DNA of 64,000 nucleotides from the NCBI GenBank assembly GCA_017549335.1, contig JAFYVB010000018.1, positions 1-64,000 of the forward strand, given 5' to 3'. Each line of letters begins with the position of its first letter. Position 1 is the stretch's first letter. Below are positions 41,206-48,829 of the stretch, piece after piece. This stretch comes from Clostridia bacterium (GTDB taxonomy: Bacteria > Bacillota > Clostridia > Christensenellales > Aristaeellaceae). Position numbers and translations under genes: made by a program. The notes under the pieces are model-generated. The model worked only from the letters and a program-made list of their open reading frames with translations. It had not been told where the DNA came from and made no database searches.

Positions 41206-42081
41206 TTAGTTTAGCATGACCTGTCCGCCGGTGACGGGCAGGGCTTGACCGGTTTCGTACTGCTGCTCCACGGCGTAAAGGATGGCTCTTGCCACGTCAA
41301 GGGGTGTGCAGCCCCGGTTCATGGGCACTTTGCTTTCGTAATAGCGGCGCACGTCGGCGATGTTTTTTGCGCCGGGCACCTTGCCGGATTTCAGATACTG
41401 CACCAGCAGCCCGTTTTCGGGATCGCACCACAAGGGGCCGTCCAGAAAATTTCCCGGGCATACAGCGTTTACTTTGATGCCGTAGGGGCACAATTCCAGC
41501 GCAAAGCTTTGCGTCAGGCCGATGCCGCCGAACTTGGAGCCGGCGTAGGCAAAGTTTTTGTTGGAGCCCTCAAGGCCGCTCTTGGAGTTGACGGCGATGA
41601 TATCTCCCGTCCACGCGGGATTGGCTTCGCGCTGGGCCTTCATGAGGACGGAAGCGTACTTGACGCACAGGAAATACGCCGTGTAATTCACCTGCGTCAC
41701 CCGCTCAAAATCTTCTGCTTCCAGCTGATCCACACTTCCTGCGCGGACGATGCCGGCATTGCAGATCAGCAGATCCAGCCCGCCGAAGCGCTCCGCCGTA
41801 AAGCGCACCATATCGGCCACGCTTTGCTCTTTCGTCACGTCGGCTTTTACGGCTGCGGCGTATTCGCCAAGGGAGGCGGCTACCGCCGCTGCCTGATCGC
41901 CGTTTAAGTCTGCGATCACCACGCAGGCGCCCTCTTTATACAGCTCCTCGGCAAGGCCCTTGCCAAACCCCTGAGCAGCGCCGGTGATCAGGGCGATCTT
42001 CCCCGACAGCCTTCCGCTGCGATTTTCACGGCAAAAAGCCCGTTCACGGGCGATATCCATCCATTTTTGCATATCCAGCAT
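41206..42081 (-). CDS. SDR oxidoreductase, sorbitol-6-phosphate dehydrogenase-like
   Basis: 291 aa. Rossmann motif ITGAAQGFGKGLA, 'LICNAGIV', and an active-site region 'NSKSGLEGS...YAGSKFGG' with the catalytic Tyr-x-x-x-Lys. The pattern NSKSG / AGSKFGGIGLTQSFALEL / GQALPVTGGQVM is strongly reminiscent of SrlD (D-glucitol-6-phosphate to fructose-6-phosphate). An extra ~25-residue N-terminal helix precedes the fold. The substrate is inferred only from similarity. It is divergent from the fucosidase gene with overlapping -35 boxes, so co-regulation is likely. Confidence 0.85.
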   Translation of the reverse strand: MLDMQKWMDIARERAFCRENRSGRLSGKIALITGAAQGFGKGLAEELYKEGACVVIADLNGDQAAAVAASLGEYAAAVKADVTKEQSVADMVRFTAERFGGLDLLICNAGIVRAGSVDQLEAEDFERVTQVNYTAYFLCVKYASVLMKAQREANPAWTGDIIAVNSKSGLEGSNKNFAYAGSKFGGIGLTQSFALELCPYGIKVNAVCPGNFLDGPLWCDPENGLLVQYLKSGKVPGAKNIADVRRYYESKVPMNRGCTPLDVARAILYAVEQQYETGQALPVTGGQVMLN

Positions 42082-42112
42082 GGGCGTTTCCTCATTTCAT
42101 CGGGATAGGATT

Positions 42113-42164
42113 ATTATAGAAAAAAACGGGGGACTTGTCAATTTCGGAAGAAAACTGCTATACT
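42113..42164. promoter_or_regulatory. Overlapping divergent promoters (SDR / fucosidase)
   Basis: Leftward: TTGACA (42136-42141), 17 bp, TATAAT (42113-42118). Rightward: TTGTCA (42135-42140), 18 bp, TATACT (42159-42164). The two -35 boxes share five bases. Confidence 0.8.
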
Positions 42165-42189
42165 GGAAAAAAGAACAAGGAGCAGCATC

Positions 42190-43461
42190 ATGGATAAGGC
42201 GGCATGGTTCTTGCAGGCAAAATACGGAGCGATCATTCACTGGGGGCTGTATGCCATCCCCGGCGGGTATTGGCAGGGCGTGCGTGCGCCCCACGGCGGG
42301 GAGTGGATCATGAAAAATCACCCCGGCGGCATTCCTTTGGAGGAATACAAAAAGCTGATGGAGCAGTTTGATCCCAAAGCCTTTGACGCCGAGGAATACG
42401 TACGCTTTCTTCGTGACTGCGGCTTTCGGTATCTGGTTTACACCGCCAAGCATCACGACGGCTTTGCCATGTATGACAGCGCCGCCTGCGATTACAATAT
42501 CATGCACACCCCCTACGGCAAGGATACGGTGCTTTCGCTGTCCCGCGCCTGCGAAAAGTACGGGCTGACTTTCTGTCTGTATTATTCCCAGCTGCAGGAT
42601 TGGGCCGATCCAAACGGCTTTGGCAACGATTGGGATTTTGACGCATCGAAAAAGGATTTCCGTCAATATTTTGACGAAAAATGCAAGCCGCAGCTCAAGG
42701 AGCTTTTGACCAATTACGGCAGGATCGGCCTTGTCTGGTTTGACACGCCCTACGAAATGCCCGAAGAAATGTGCCGCGAATTGGCGGACTACGTGCGCTC
42801 CTTCCAGCCCGATTGCCTGATCAACGGGCGCATCGGCTATGGGCTGGGGGATTATCGGCAGATGGGCGACCGCGGCGTCCCCCTGAAAGCCTATCACAAG
42901 CCCTGGGAAGTGCCCATGACCCTCAACGATACCTGGGGCTATCGCAGCGACGACGAAAGATGGAAATCTCCTGCTCAAGTGATCCGGCTGCTTGCGGAGA
43001 TCGCGGGCAAGGGCGGCAATCTTTTGCTCAATATCGGCCCCGACGGCGAGGGCAATATGCCCGCAGCCGGGTGTGACGTCCTCAAGCAGGTGGGTCAGTG
43101 GCTGAAAAAGAACGGCGAAAGCATTTACGCCACCGATCCTGTGCCCGATTTTCCCTACCGGCTGGATACGGACTTTGGCTGCTTCACCTACAGCAAGGCT
43201 CGCCGCAGGCTGTATATGCACATCCTGCGCTATCCCGACGTGCCTCCGCACCAGATCTGCGTGGTGGGGCTCAAAAGCAGGGTGGGGCGGGCATACCTGC
43301 TGGAAACGGGCGAAGAGGTCATGTGCTGGCAGACCTACGAAACCGCCCGGGATGAGCATCGCCTGCGGGTGCGGCTGCCCTACGGGAAAGCGCCCGATGC
43401 GCTTGACACGGTGGTCGCCATCGAGCTTTTAGATGAAAAGATCGAAACACAGGAGCTGTAA
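42190..43461 (+). CDS. Alpha-L-fucosidase, GH29
   Basis: 423 aa, no signal peptide, so cytoplasmic. The (beta/alpha)8 domain shows 'KYGAIIHWGLYAIPG', 'RYLVYTAKHHDGFAMYDS', and 'IGLVWFDTPYE', whose Asp is the expected retaining nucleophile, then 'GNLLLNIGPDGEG'. A short C-terminal beta domain follows. It removes terminal fucose from imported glycans. Some relatives act on other deoxy sugars. An AraC regulator follows on the same strand; a SrlD-like gene is divergent. Confidence 0.93.
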   Translation: MDKAAWFLQAKYGAIIHWGLYAIPGGYWQGVRAPHGGEWIMKNHPGGIPLEEYKKLMEQFDPKAFDAEEYVRFLRDCGFRYLVYTAKHHDGFAMYDSAACDYNIMHTPYGKDTVLSLSRACEKYGLTFCLYYSQLQDWADPNGFGNDWDFDASKKDFRQYFDEKCKPQLKELLTNYGRIGLVWFDTPYEMPEEMCRELADYVRSFQPDCLINGRIGYGLGDYRQMGDRGVPLKAYHKPWEVPMTLNDTWGYRSDDERWKSPAQVIRLLAEIAGKGGNLLLNIGPDGEGNMPAAGCDVLKQVGQWLKKNGESIYATDPVPDFPYRLDTDFGCFTYSKARRRLYMHILRYPDVPPHQICVVGLKSRVGRAYLLETGEEVMCWQTYETARDEHRLRVRLPYGKAPDALDTVVAIELLDEKIETQEL

Positions 43462-43526
43462 AAACGCTTTACATTGCAACAATCGTGAATAACAGATGAA
43501 AATAAAGCTTGCTAAAAATAAAATTC

Positions 43527-43555
43527 TTGCATTTTTCGCTTTTTGTGGATACAAT
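43527..43555 (+). promoter_or_regulatory. Promoter of the AraC regulator
   Basis: TTGCAT (43527-43532), 17-bp spacer, TACAAT (43550-43555). Confidence 0.75.
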
Positions 43556-43585
43556 AGAGATAATCAAGCGAAAGGAGCAGCCGTT

Positions 43586-44509
43586 ATGTGGGATTGGGAA
43601 CTGCTCAAGCACAATTCAGGCAAGCACCGCTATCACATTCTCAGCAGCTACAAGAACGAGGAATTTCAGTATACGCACTCCATCAGCCACGGTACGCAGG
43701 AGGATGAATTTTGCCTGCACAACCACGCCATGTATGAGCTGGAGTATTATTTAAGCGGCGACGTGGTGTACATGGTGGATGGCGTCCGCTACGAAATGCA
43801 GCCGGGCAGCCTTTTGCTTATCGGCCCCACGGTGCCCCATAAGCTGTTTATCAATTCCGATACTTCCTTTGAAAGACACATTCTTTATGTGTCCAACGTG
43901 GGCAGCAAATCCTCCCTGGCCGATCTTGCGGGCGAATGCCTGTATTCCTCCGACGGACAGCGCATCGGCAGCGCCTTCTATGCCCCCGAAGCCGTGGCGG
44001 ATATGAAGGATCTGCTCCATGATTTCGGTCGCTGCGCCGCTTCGGATGACAAGCATCTGAAGGATCTTGCCCCCATTTTCGCTCAGGCCGTGCTGGCTAA
44101 GCTGAAAATGAAGGCGCGCACGCAAAAGCCCACCCTGTACAGCGTGGGCGAGGATCGCACCATGGATACTGTGAAGGAATATCTCAGCCGCAACCTTACC
44201 CGGGATATTTCCCTGCAGGATATTGCCGATCGCTTCAAGCTCAGCCGCGATTACTGCAACCGCCTGTTCCACAAGAACACAGGCATGAGCATCATGCAGT
44301 ACGTCAAGTACAACCGGGTGCTCTTTGCCCGCCAGCTGCTGGCAGACGGCGTGGCTGCCTCCGAGGCTGCCGAGCGCGCAGGCTTTAAGGATTACAGCAG
44401 CTTCTACCGCGCCTATCGTGCCATCACCGGCCGTATGCCCAGCGAGGATTACCAGATCGCCGAAAGCGAAGGCGCCCCCGAAACACCGCCCACCAACTTC
44501 AATACATAA
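43586..44509 (+). CDS. AraC family transcriptional regulator
   Basis: 307 aa. An N-terminal cupin sensor domain ('LHNHAMYELEYYLSGDVVYMVDGVRYEMQPGSLLLIGPTVPHKL') and two C-terminal helix-turn-helix units ('ISLQDIADRFKLSRDYCNRLFHKNTGMSIMQYV'; 'VAASEAAERAGFKDYSSFYRAYRAITGRMP') over the last ~100 residues. Proteins of this build activate sugar catabolic genes on binding the sugar. Neighbours make the fucosidase/SDR pair or the rhamnose operon plausible targets. The start at 43586 follows AAAGGAG. Confidence 0.92.
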   Translation: MWDWELLKHNSGKHRYHILSSYKNEEFQYTHSISHGTQEDEFCLHNHAMYELEYYLSGDVVYMVDGVRYEMQPGSLLLIGPTVPHKLFINSDTSFERHILYVSNVGSKSSLADLAGECLYSSDGQRIGSAFYAPEAVADMKDLLHDFGRCAASDDKHLKDLAPIFAQAVLAKLKMKARTQKPTLYSVGEDRTMDTVKEYLSRNLTRDISLQDIADRFKLSRDYCNRLFHKNTGMSIMQYVKYNRVLFARQLLADGVAASEAAERAGFKDYSSFYRAYRAITGRMPSEDYQIAESEGAPETPPTNFNT

Positions 44510-44540
44510 AAAATCCCCCGCCGGTTGGCGGGGTTTTATG
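44509..44540 (+). terminator. Bidirectional terminator
   Basis: CCCCGCC / GGCGGGG stem (44516-44522, 44527-44533) with T-run to the right and A-run to the left. Confidence 0.87.
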
Positions 44541-44542
44541 TT

Positions 44543-46159
44543 TTACGCTTCGTTTCTTTTACGCAGGAGAACGGTGACGCCGAGCATGCTGACCGCTGCC
44601 AGAGAGGCAAGCAGCGCGAAGTTCATGCTGTCGCCCGTTGCGGGAACGTCGGGCGCGGGTGTGGGCGAAGGAACGGGGGTGGCGGGAGGCGCGATAAATT
44701 CAAACTTTGCGTAGGGCTTGTCTTTGAGCGCTTCCTTCAGGCTGGTTTTCGCAGTAAAGGGGCTGCCCTCGAGGGCTGCGGCGCTGCCTTCATCCGCGCC
44801 TGCCTTCACGGCGATCTTGCCGGAGGCGGGATTGACTTCGATAACGGCGTCTTGGCTCAGGGTGGCATGGCAGCTTGCGCCGATGGCCGGTGCAGGCACG
44901 GTGGCGGATTGCATGCTCGTTTCGCCGGCAACTGCTGTAACGCTGCCGCCCTTTATGATCACGTTGCCGTTCATTGAACCGCGAACGCCGCAGCCGATGC
45001 CGACTGCATTGTTGCCGCCGTTTGCGATGACCGTGCCGCCGGTGATTTCGACCGTGCCGTCAAGATCGCTGCTGTTTCCCGCGCCAATTCCTGCAGCGTT
45101 TCCTGAGCCCTGCGCGTTGACCGTGCCGCCGGAGATGGTGACAGTACCGTGCATGCTATAATTGCCGGCGCCAATGCCCGCGCCGTCTTCACCGCCGTTG
45201 GCAGTGACGTTGCCGCCGGAGATGGTGACGCTGCCGCTCATGAAGCCATTGCCGGAGCCAATGCCTGCGCCGTGTGCACCGCCGGTGGCAGCGACGTTGC
45301 CGCCGGAGAGGATGACGCTGCCGCTCACGGAGCCAAAGCCGGAGCCAATGCCTGCGCCGTATATACCGCCGGTGGCAGTGACGGTGCCGCCGGAGATGAT
45401 GACAGTGCCGTTCATGTCGTCATTGCCGGAGCCAATGCCTGCGCTGTGTGCACCGCCGATGGCAGTGACGGTGCCGCCGGAGAGGATGACAGTGCCGTTC
45501 ATGTCGTCATTGCCGGAGCCAATGCCTGCGCTGTATGCACCGCCGATGGCAGTGACCACGCCGCCGGAGATGGTGACGCTGCCGTTCATGTTGTTACGAG
45601 CAGCGCCGATTCCTGCACCCCAGGAAACGCTGGTGGCAGTGACCACGCCGCCGGTGATGTTCACTTCGCCGTTGAATGCGCTGTTATTGCCGCCGCCGAT
45701 GCCCGCCGCCCAGCGGTCACCGTTGGCGTTAATGTGGCCGCCCATGATGGTCAGGCTGCCGTTGAAGGCGCCGCCAATGGATTCATCATAGTTATTTCCG
45801 CCAATGCCTGCGCTGTGATTGCCGCCGTTTGCGATCAGCTTGCCGCAGGTATCGGTGCAGGTGTGACTTTCTTTATCTGAGCCTTCGCAGCGGATAACAA
45901 CGTCCGCGCTGCCAATGTAGAGGCCGGCATAGTTGTCATCACCGGTCAGGGTGGTGGTGGTGCCGTTTTTCAGAAGGATGGTCACCTTGGCATGAGGCTC
46001 TGTGATGTTAATGGCGGGGCTGTCAACGCCGACGATGTTCTCGCCGCTCAGGGTGATGGTGTGCTCGCCCGGAGTGTTGATCACAACGGGAGCATCCGCC
46101 AGCGCGGGGGCAGCGATGCACATCGTCAGCGCGAAGAGCAGGATCCAAAGCTTTTTCAT
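44543..46159 (-). CDS. Beta-helix surface protein with VPATG sorting-like signal (copy A)
   Basis: 538 aa. Signal peptide 1-21; an N-terminal domain ending in 'CEGSDKESHTCTDTCGKL'; about eleven repeats of 28-29 residues of the form 'GAGIGSG...MNGTVIISGGTVTATGG'; then a linker and a C-terminal TPVPSPTPAPDVPATGD, hydrophobic segment and RKRNEA. This looks like a sortase signal in which VPATG replaces LPxTG. At DNA level two adjacent repeat units (around 45405-45572) are almost identical over 84 bp, a recent expansion. It is a close paralogue of the next gene and of the LPVTG protein at 21088. Binding target unknown. Confidence 0.85.
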   Translation of the reverse strand: MKKLWILLFALTMCIAAPALADAPVVINTPGEHTITLSGENIVGVDSPAINITEPHAKVTILLKNGTTTTLTGDDNYAGLYIGSADVVIRCEGSDKESHTCTDTCGKLIANGGNHSAGIGGNNYDESIGGAFNGSLTIMGGHINANGDRWAAGIGGGNNSAFNGEVNITGGVVTATSVSWGAGIGAARNNMNGSVTISGGVVTAIGGAYSAGIGSGNDDMNGTVILSGGTVTAIGGAHSAGIGSGNDDMNGTVIISGGTVTATGGIYGAGIGSGFGSVSGSVILSGGNVAATGGAHGAGIGSGNGFMSGSVTISGGNVTANGGEDGAGIGAGNYSMHGTVTISGGTVNAQGSGNAAGIGAGNSSDLDGTVEITGGTVIANGGNNAVGIGCGVRGSMNGNVIIKGGSVTAVAGETSMQSATVPAPAIGASCHATLSQDAVIEVNPASGKIAVKAGADEGSAAALEGSPFTAKTSLKEALKDKPYAKFEFIAPPATPVPSPTPAPDVPATGDSMNFALLASLAAVSMLGVTVLLRKRNEA

Positions 46160-46204
46160 CGGAAGTCCTCCTGTTGAATGCGGTAAGTGTTTCCTTATCT
46201 TATT

Positions 46205-46233
46205 ATTCTATCACAGCATAAAGGAGAATACAA
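46205..46233 (-). promoter_or_regulatory. Promoter of beta-helix copy A
   Basis: TTGTAT (46228-46233), 17-bp spacer, TAGAAT (46205-46210). The promoter and leader are nearly identical to those of copy B. Confidence 0.75.
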
Positions 46234-46258
46234 GAAAACCCCGCCGAAAGGCGGGGGT
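46232..46258 (-). terminator. Terminator of beta-helix copy B
   Basis: CCCCGCC GAAA GGCGGGG stem (46239-46245, 46250-46256). It overlaps the promoter region of copy A. Confidence 0.8.
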
Positions 46259-46263
46259 ATGTT

Positions 46264-47586
46264 TTATGCTTCGTTTCTTTTGCGCAGGAGGACGGTGACG
46301 CCGAGCATGCTGACCGCTGCCAGAGAGGCAAGCAACGCGAAGTTCATGCTGTCGCCCGTTGCGGGAACGTCGGGCGCGGGCGTGGGCGAAGGAACGGGAG
46401 TGGCGGGAGGCGCGACAAACTCAAACTTTGCGTATTGCTTGTCTTTGAGCGCGTCCTTCAGGCTGGTTTTCGCAGTAAAGGGGCTGCCCTCGAGGGCTAC
46501 AGCGCCGGCTTGATCCGCGCCCGCCTTCACGGCGATCTTGCCGGAGGTGGGATTAACTTCGATAACGGCGTCTTCGGTCACGGGGCCGCCGGAGCCTGCG
46601 CCAATGGCTGCAGTGTATCCGTCGCCGGTGGCAGTGACAGTGCCGCCGGAGAGGATGATGCTGCCGTTCATGTCGCCATGGCCGGAGCCAATGCCCGCGC
46701 CGTATACACCGCCGGTGGCAGTGACGGTGCCGCCGGAGAGAGTGACAGTGCCGTACATGTCGTTAGCGCCGGAGCCAATGCCTGCGCCGTATGAACCGCC
46801 GATGGCAGTGACGGTGCCGCCGGAGATGATGACAGTGCCGTTCATGCTATAAGTGCCGGAGCCAATGCCTGCGCCGTATTTACCGCCGGTGGCAGTGACG
46901 GTGCCGCCGGAGATGATGACAGTGCCGTTCATGCTATCATCGCAGGAGCCAATGCCTGCGCTGAGGTCACCGCCTTTGGCAATAACGGTGCCGCCGGAGA
47001 TGGTGACGCTGCCGGTCATGTCGCCACCGCCGGAGCCAATGCCTGCGCTATAGTTGCCGCCGGTAGCAGTGACGGTGCCGCCGGTGATGCTCACCTTGCC
47101 GTTGAATGCGCCGTAATTGCCGCTGCCGATGCCGGAAGACCATACGCCGCCTTCGGCGGTAATGTGGCCGCCCATGATGGTCAGGCTGCCGTTGAAGCTG
47201 CCATCATGACCTTCTGTTGCGTTATTTCCGCCAATGCCCGCGCCGCCGTAGCCGCCCTTTACGATGAGCTTGCCGCAGGTATCGGTGCAGGTGTGAGTTT
47301 CGCCCGCGCCTTCGCAGCGGATCACAAGATCCACACCGTTGTTAGCGATACCTGCATAATCGGTGCTGCCGTTGAGTTCGGTGGTAGTGTTGTTTTTCAA
47401 GATAATGGTCACCCTGGTGGCAGGTGCCTGGATGTCGATGGCGGGGCCGTTAATGCCGGAAATGGTCTGGTTGCTCAGGGTGATGGTGTGCTCGCCCGGA
47501 GTGTTGATCACAATGGGATCATCCGCCAGCGCGGGTGCAGCGATGCACAGCGTCAGCGCGAAGAACAGGATCCAAAGCTTTTTCAT
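46264..47586 (-). CDS. Beta-helix surface protein with VPATG sorting-like signal (copy B)
   Basis: 440 aa. Same layout as copy A: signal peptide, N-terminal domain ending in 'CTDTCGKLIVKGG', about eight 28-residue 'GAGIGSG...GTVTATGG' repeats, and a C-terminus with DVPATGDSMNFALLASL identical to copy A. It has about three fewer repeats than A, which explains the length difference. The identical ends and divergent middle suggest duplication followed by repeat-number change or gene conversion. Confidence 0.85.
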   Translation of the reverse strand: MKKLWILFFALTLCIAAPALADDPIVINTPGEHTITLSNQTISGINGPAIDIQAPATRVTIILKNNTTTELNGSTDYAGIANNGVDLVIRCEGAGETHTCTDTCGKLIVKGGYGGAGIGGNNATEGHDGSFNGSLTIMGGHITAEGGVWSSGIGSGNYGAFNGKVSITGGTVTATGGNYSAGIGSGGGDMTGSVTISGGTVIAKGGDLSAGIGSCDDSMNGTVIISGGTVTATGGKYGAGIGSGTYSMNGTVIISGGTVTAIGGSYGAGIGSGANDMYGTVTLSGGTVTATGGVYGAGIGSGHGDMNGSIILSGGTVTATGDGYTAAIGAGSGGPVTEDAVIEVNPTSGKIAVKAGADQAGAVALEGSPFTAKTSLKDALKDKQYAKFEFVAPPATPVPSPTPAPDVPATGDSMNFALLASLAAVSMLGVTVLLRKRNEA

Positions 47587-47631
47587 CGGAATTCCTCCTG
47601 TTGAATGCGGTAAGTGTTTCCTTATCTTATT

Positions 47632-47660
47632 ATTCTATCACAGCAGAGGCAAAGGAACAA
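47632..47660 (-). promoter_or_regulatory. Promoter of beta-helix copy B
   Basis: TTGTTC (47655-47660), 17-bp spacer, TAGAAT (47632-47637). The ~45 bases downstream match the copy A leader. Confidence 0.75.
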
Positions 47661-47826
47661 GAAATAATCCTGCTTTCCGGCGGTTTTTCCGGCGTTTTCG
47701 GGCTTCTGGCTTTTTGCGAGGACGATTTTTGCAATATGGTCGATAAGTGCAAGAAAAACAAAGAAAAACAGAAAAATATGTAGACATTTGCACGTTTTTT
47801 GCAATAATGGTGCTGTCTTTGACAAT

Positions 47827-47855
47827 TTACAACCCTCCATAACAGCGGGTATAAT
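47827..47855 (+). promoter_or_regulatory. Promoter of the serine hydrolase / ABC operon
   Basis: A consensus -10 TATAAT (47850-47855) with a weak TTACAA at 17 bp. The rest of the 345-base gap (47587-47931) shows no gene. Confidence 0.5.
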
Positions 47856-47931
47856 GAATTTGACAATAACGAGAATTTGTTTTAATTGGTCAAAAACAGA
47901 AAAGAATTTGGAATGCGCGAGGAAATAAGCA

Positions 47932-48786
47932 ATGAATTTTGAAAAACTGATTCCGGCGGTGGAAGCGCTGGGGATCAATTTGTACCGAATGGCTTTCTGG
48001 CAGGACGGCCGTATTCAGGATCATTGTTTTCAGCCTGTCAGCAACTGCTCCAACAGCTATTCCGTTGCCAAGCTCTTTTGCGTGACGGCAGTGGGCATGC
48101 TGCAGGATGACGGTCTGCTGGATGTGAAAAAGCCCCTGAAGGATTACATGGGCGATCTCATTCCCGGGGACGCCGATCCGAAATGGCAGTATGCCACGGT
48201 TGAAAATGCGCTGATGCATCGGCTGGGCTTTGGCGAGGGCTTGCTGGATATCGACGTGGACGACGCCAGCCAGTACCCCACCCGGGATTATCTGGACATG
48301 GTGTTCCATCATCCGTTGGCTTATGAGCCCGGCGAAAAATATCAGTACACCGACGCCGCTTTCTATCTGGTCAGCCGTCTGGTGAGCTGCGTGACCGGCG
48401 AAAAGCTGGATGAGTTCCTTAACCGCCGCCTGTTCCGGCCGCTGAATTTCCGGGAAGTGGCCTGGAGCCGCTGCCCCATGGATTATCCCATGGGCGCCAC
48501 GGGCTTGTACATCGGCGCTCACGATGCGGTGAAGCTGGCTGCCGTGTATCTGGAAGGCGGCAAGTGGCAGGATCGGCAGATCGTATCCGAAAACTGGGTG
48601 AAGGCCGTTCTTGAAAATAAGTATGAGCTGTATCCCAAGTCCCCCGCGGGCTGGGTGGGCAAGGGCGGCATGTACGGACAGATGGTCATGCTCAATCCCG
48701 AAAAGAAATGCGCCATCGCCTGGCACGCCCATTGCAGCAATGAGGACGCTCAAAGGCTCATCAGCTGCATCGACGAACATCTTTAA
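47932..48786 (+). CDS. Beta-lactamase-type serine hydrolase
   Basis: 284 aa, no signal peptide. Class C/esterase-type fold with the SxxK tetrad SVAK (residues 44-47), the second motif as YTD (YxN in penicillin-binding proteins) at about residue 140, and a late 'WHAHCSNEDA' where the HxG/KTG strand is expected. It is shorter than AmpC proteins (~350 aa) and cytoplasmic, so an esterase or small-molecule hydrolase is likelier than a beta-lactamase. It is 43 bases upstream of an ABC sugar transporter and probably in its operon. Confidence 0.85.
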   Translation: MNFEKLIPAVEALGINLYRMAFWQDGRIQDHCFQPVSNCSNSYSVAKLFCVTAVGMLQDDGLLDVKKPLKDYMGDLIPGDADPKWQYATVENALMHRLGFGEGLLDIDVDDASQYPTRDYLDMVFHHPLAYEPGEKYQYTDAAFYLVSRLVSCVTGEKLDEFLNRRLFRPLNFREVAWSRCPMDYPMGATGLYIGAHDAVKLAAVYLEGGKWQDRQIVSENWVKAVLENKYELYPKSPAGWVGKGGMYGQMVMLNPEKKCAIAWHAHCSNEDAQRLISCIDEHL

Positions 48787-48829
48787 TGTGAACCTAACGC
48801 GGAAGCGTTAAAAAAATAGGAGGTATACC

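Noticed and set aside
44900..47150. Regularly spaced repeats considered as a CRISPR array
   Set aside because: The 84-bp period is a whole number of codons, units are degenerate and translate into a continuous 28-residue protein repeat with signal peptide and wall anchor; there are no unique spacers and no cas genes.
44718..47604. Several + strand frames with highly repetitive Pro/Ala/Glu/Met peptides
   Set aside because: They are antisense to the beta-helix repeat genes; the repeat character is inherited from the 84-bp units.
48787..48822. TAACGC GGAA GCGTTA hairpin as terminator between the serine hydrolase and the binding-protein gene
   Set aside because: It is followed by A rather than T on the + strand and lies next to the Shine-Dalgarno site of the next gene, so co-transcription is more likely.
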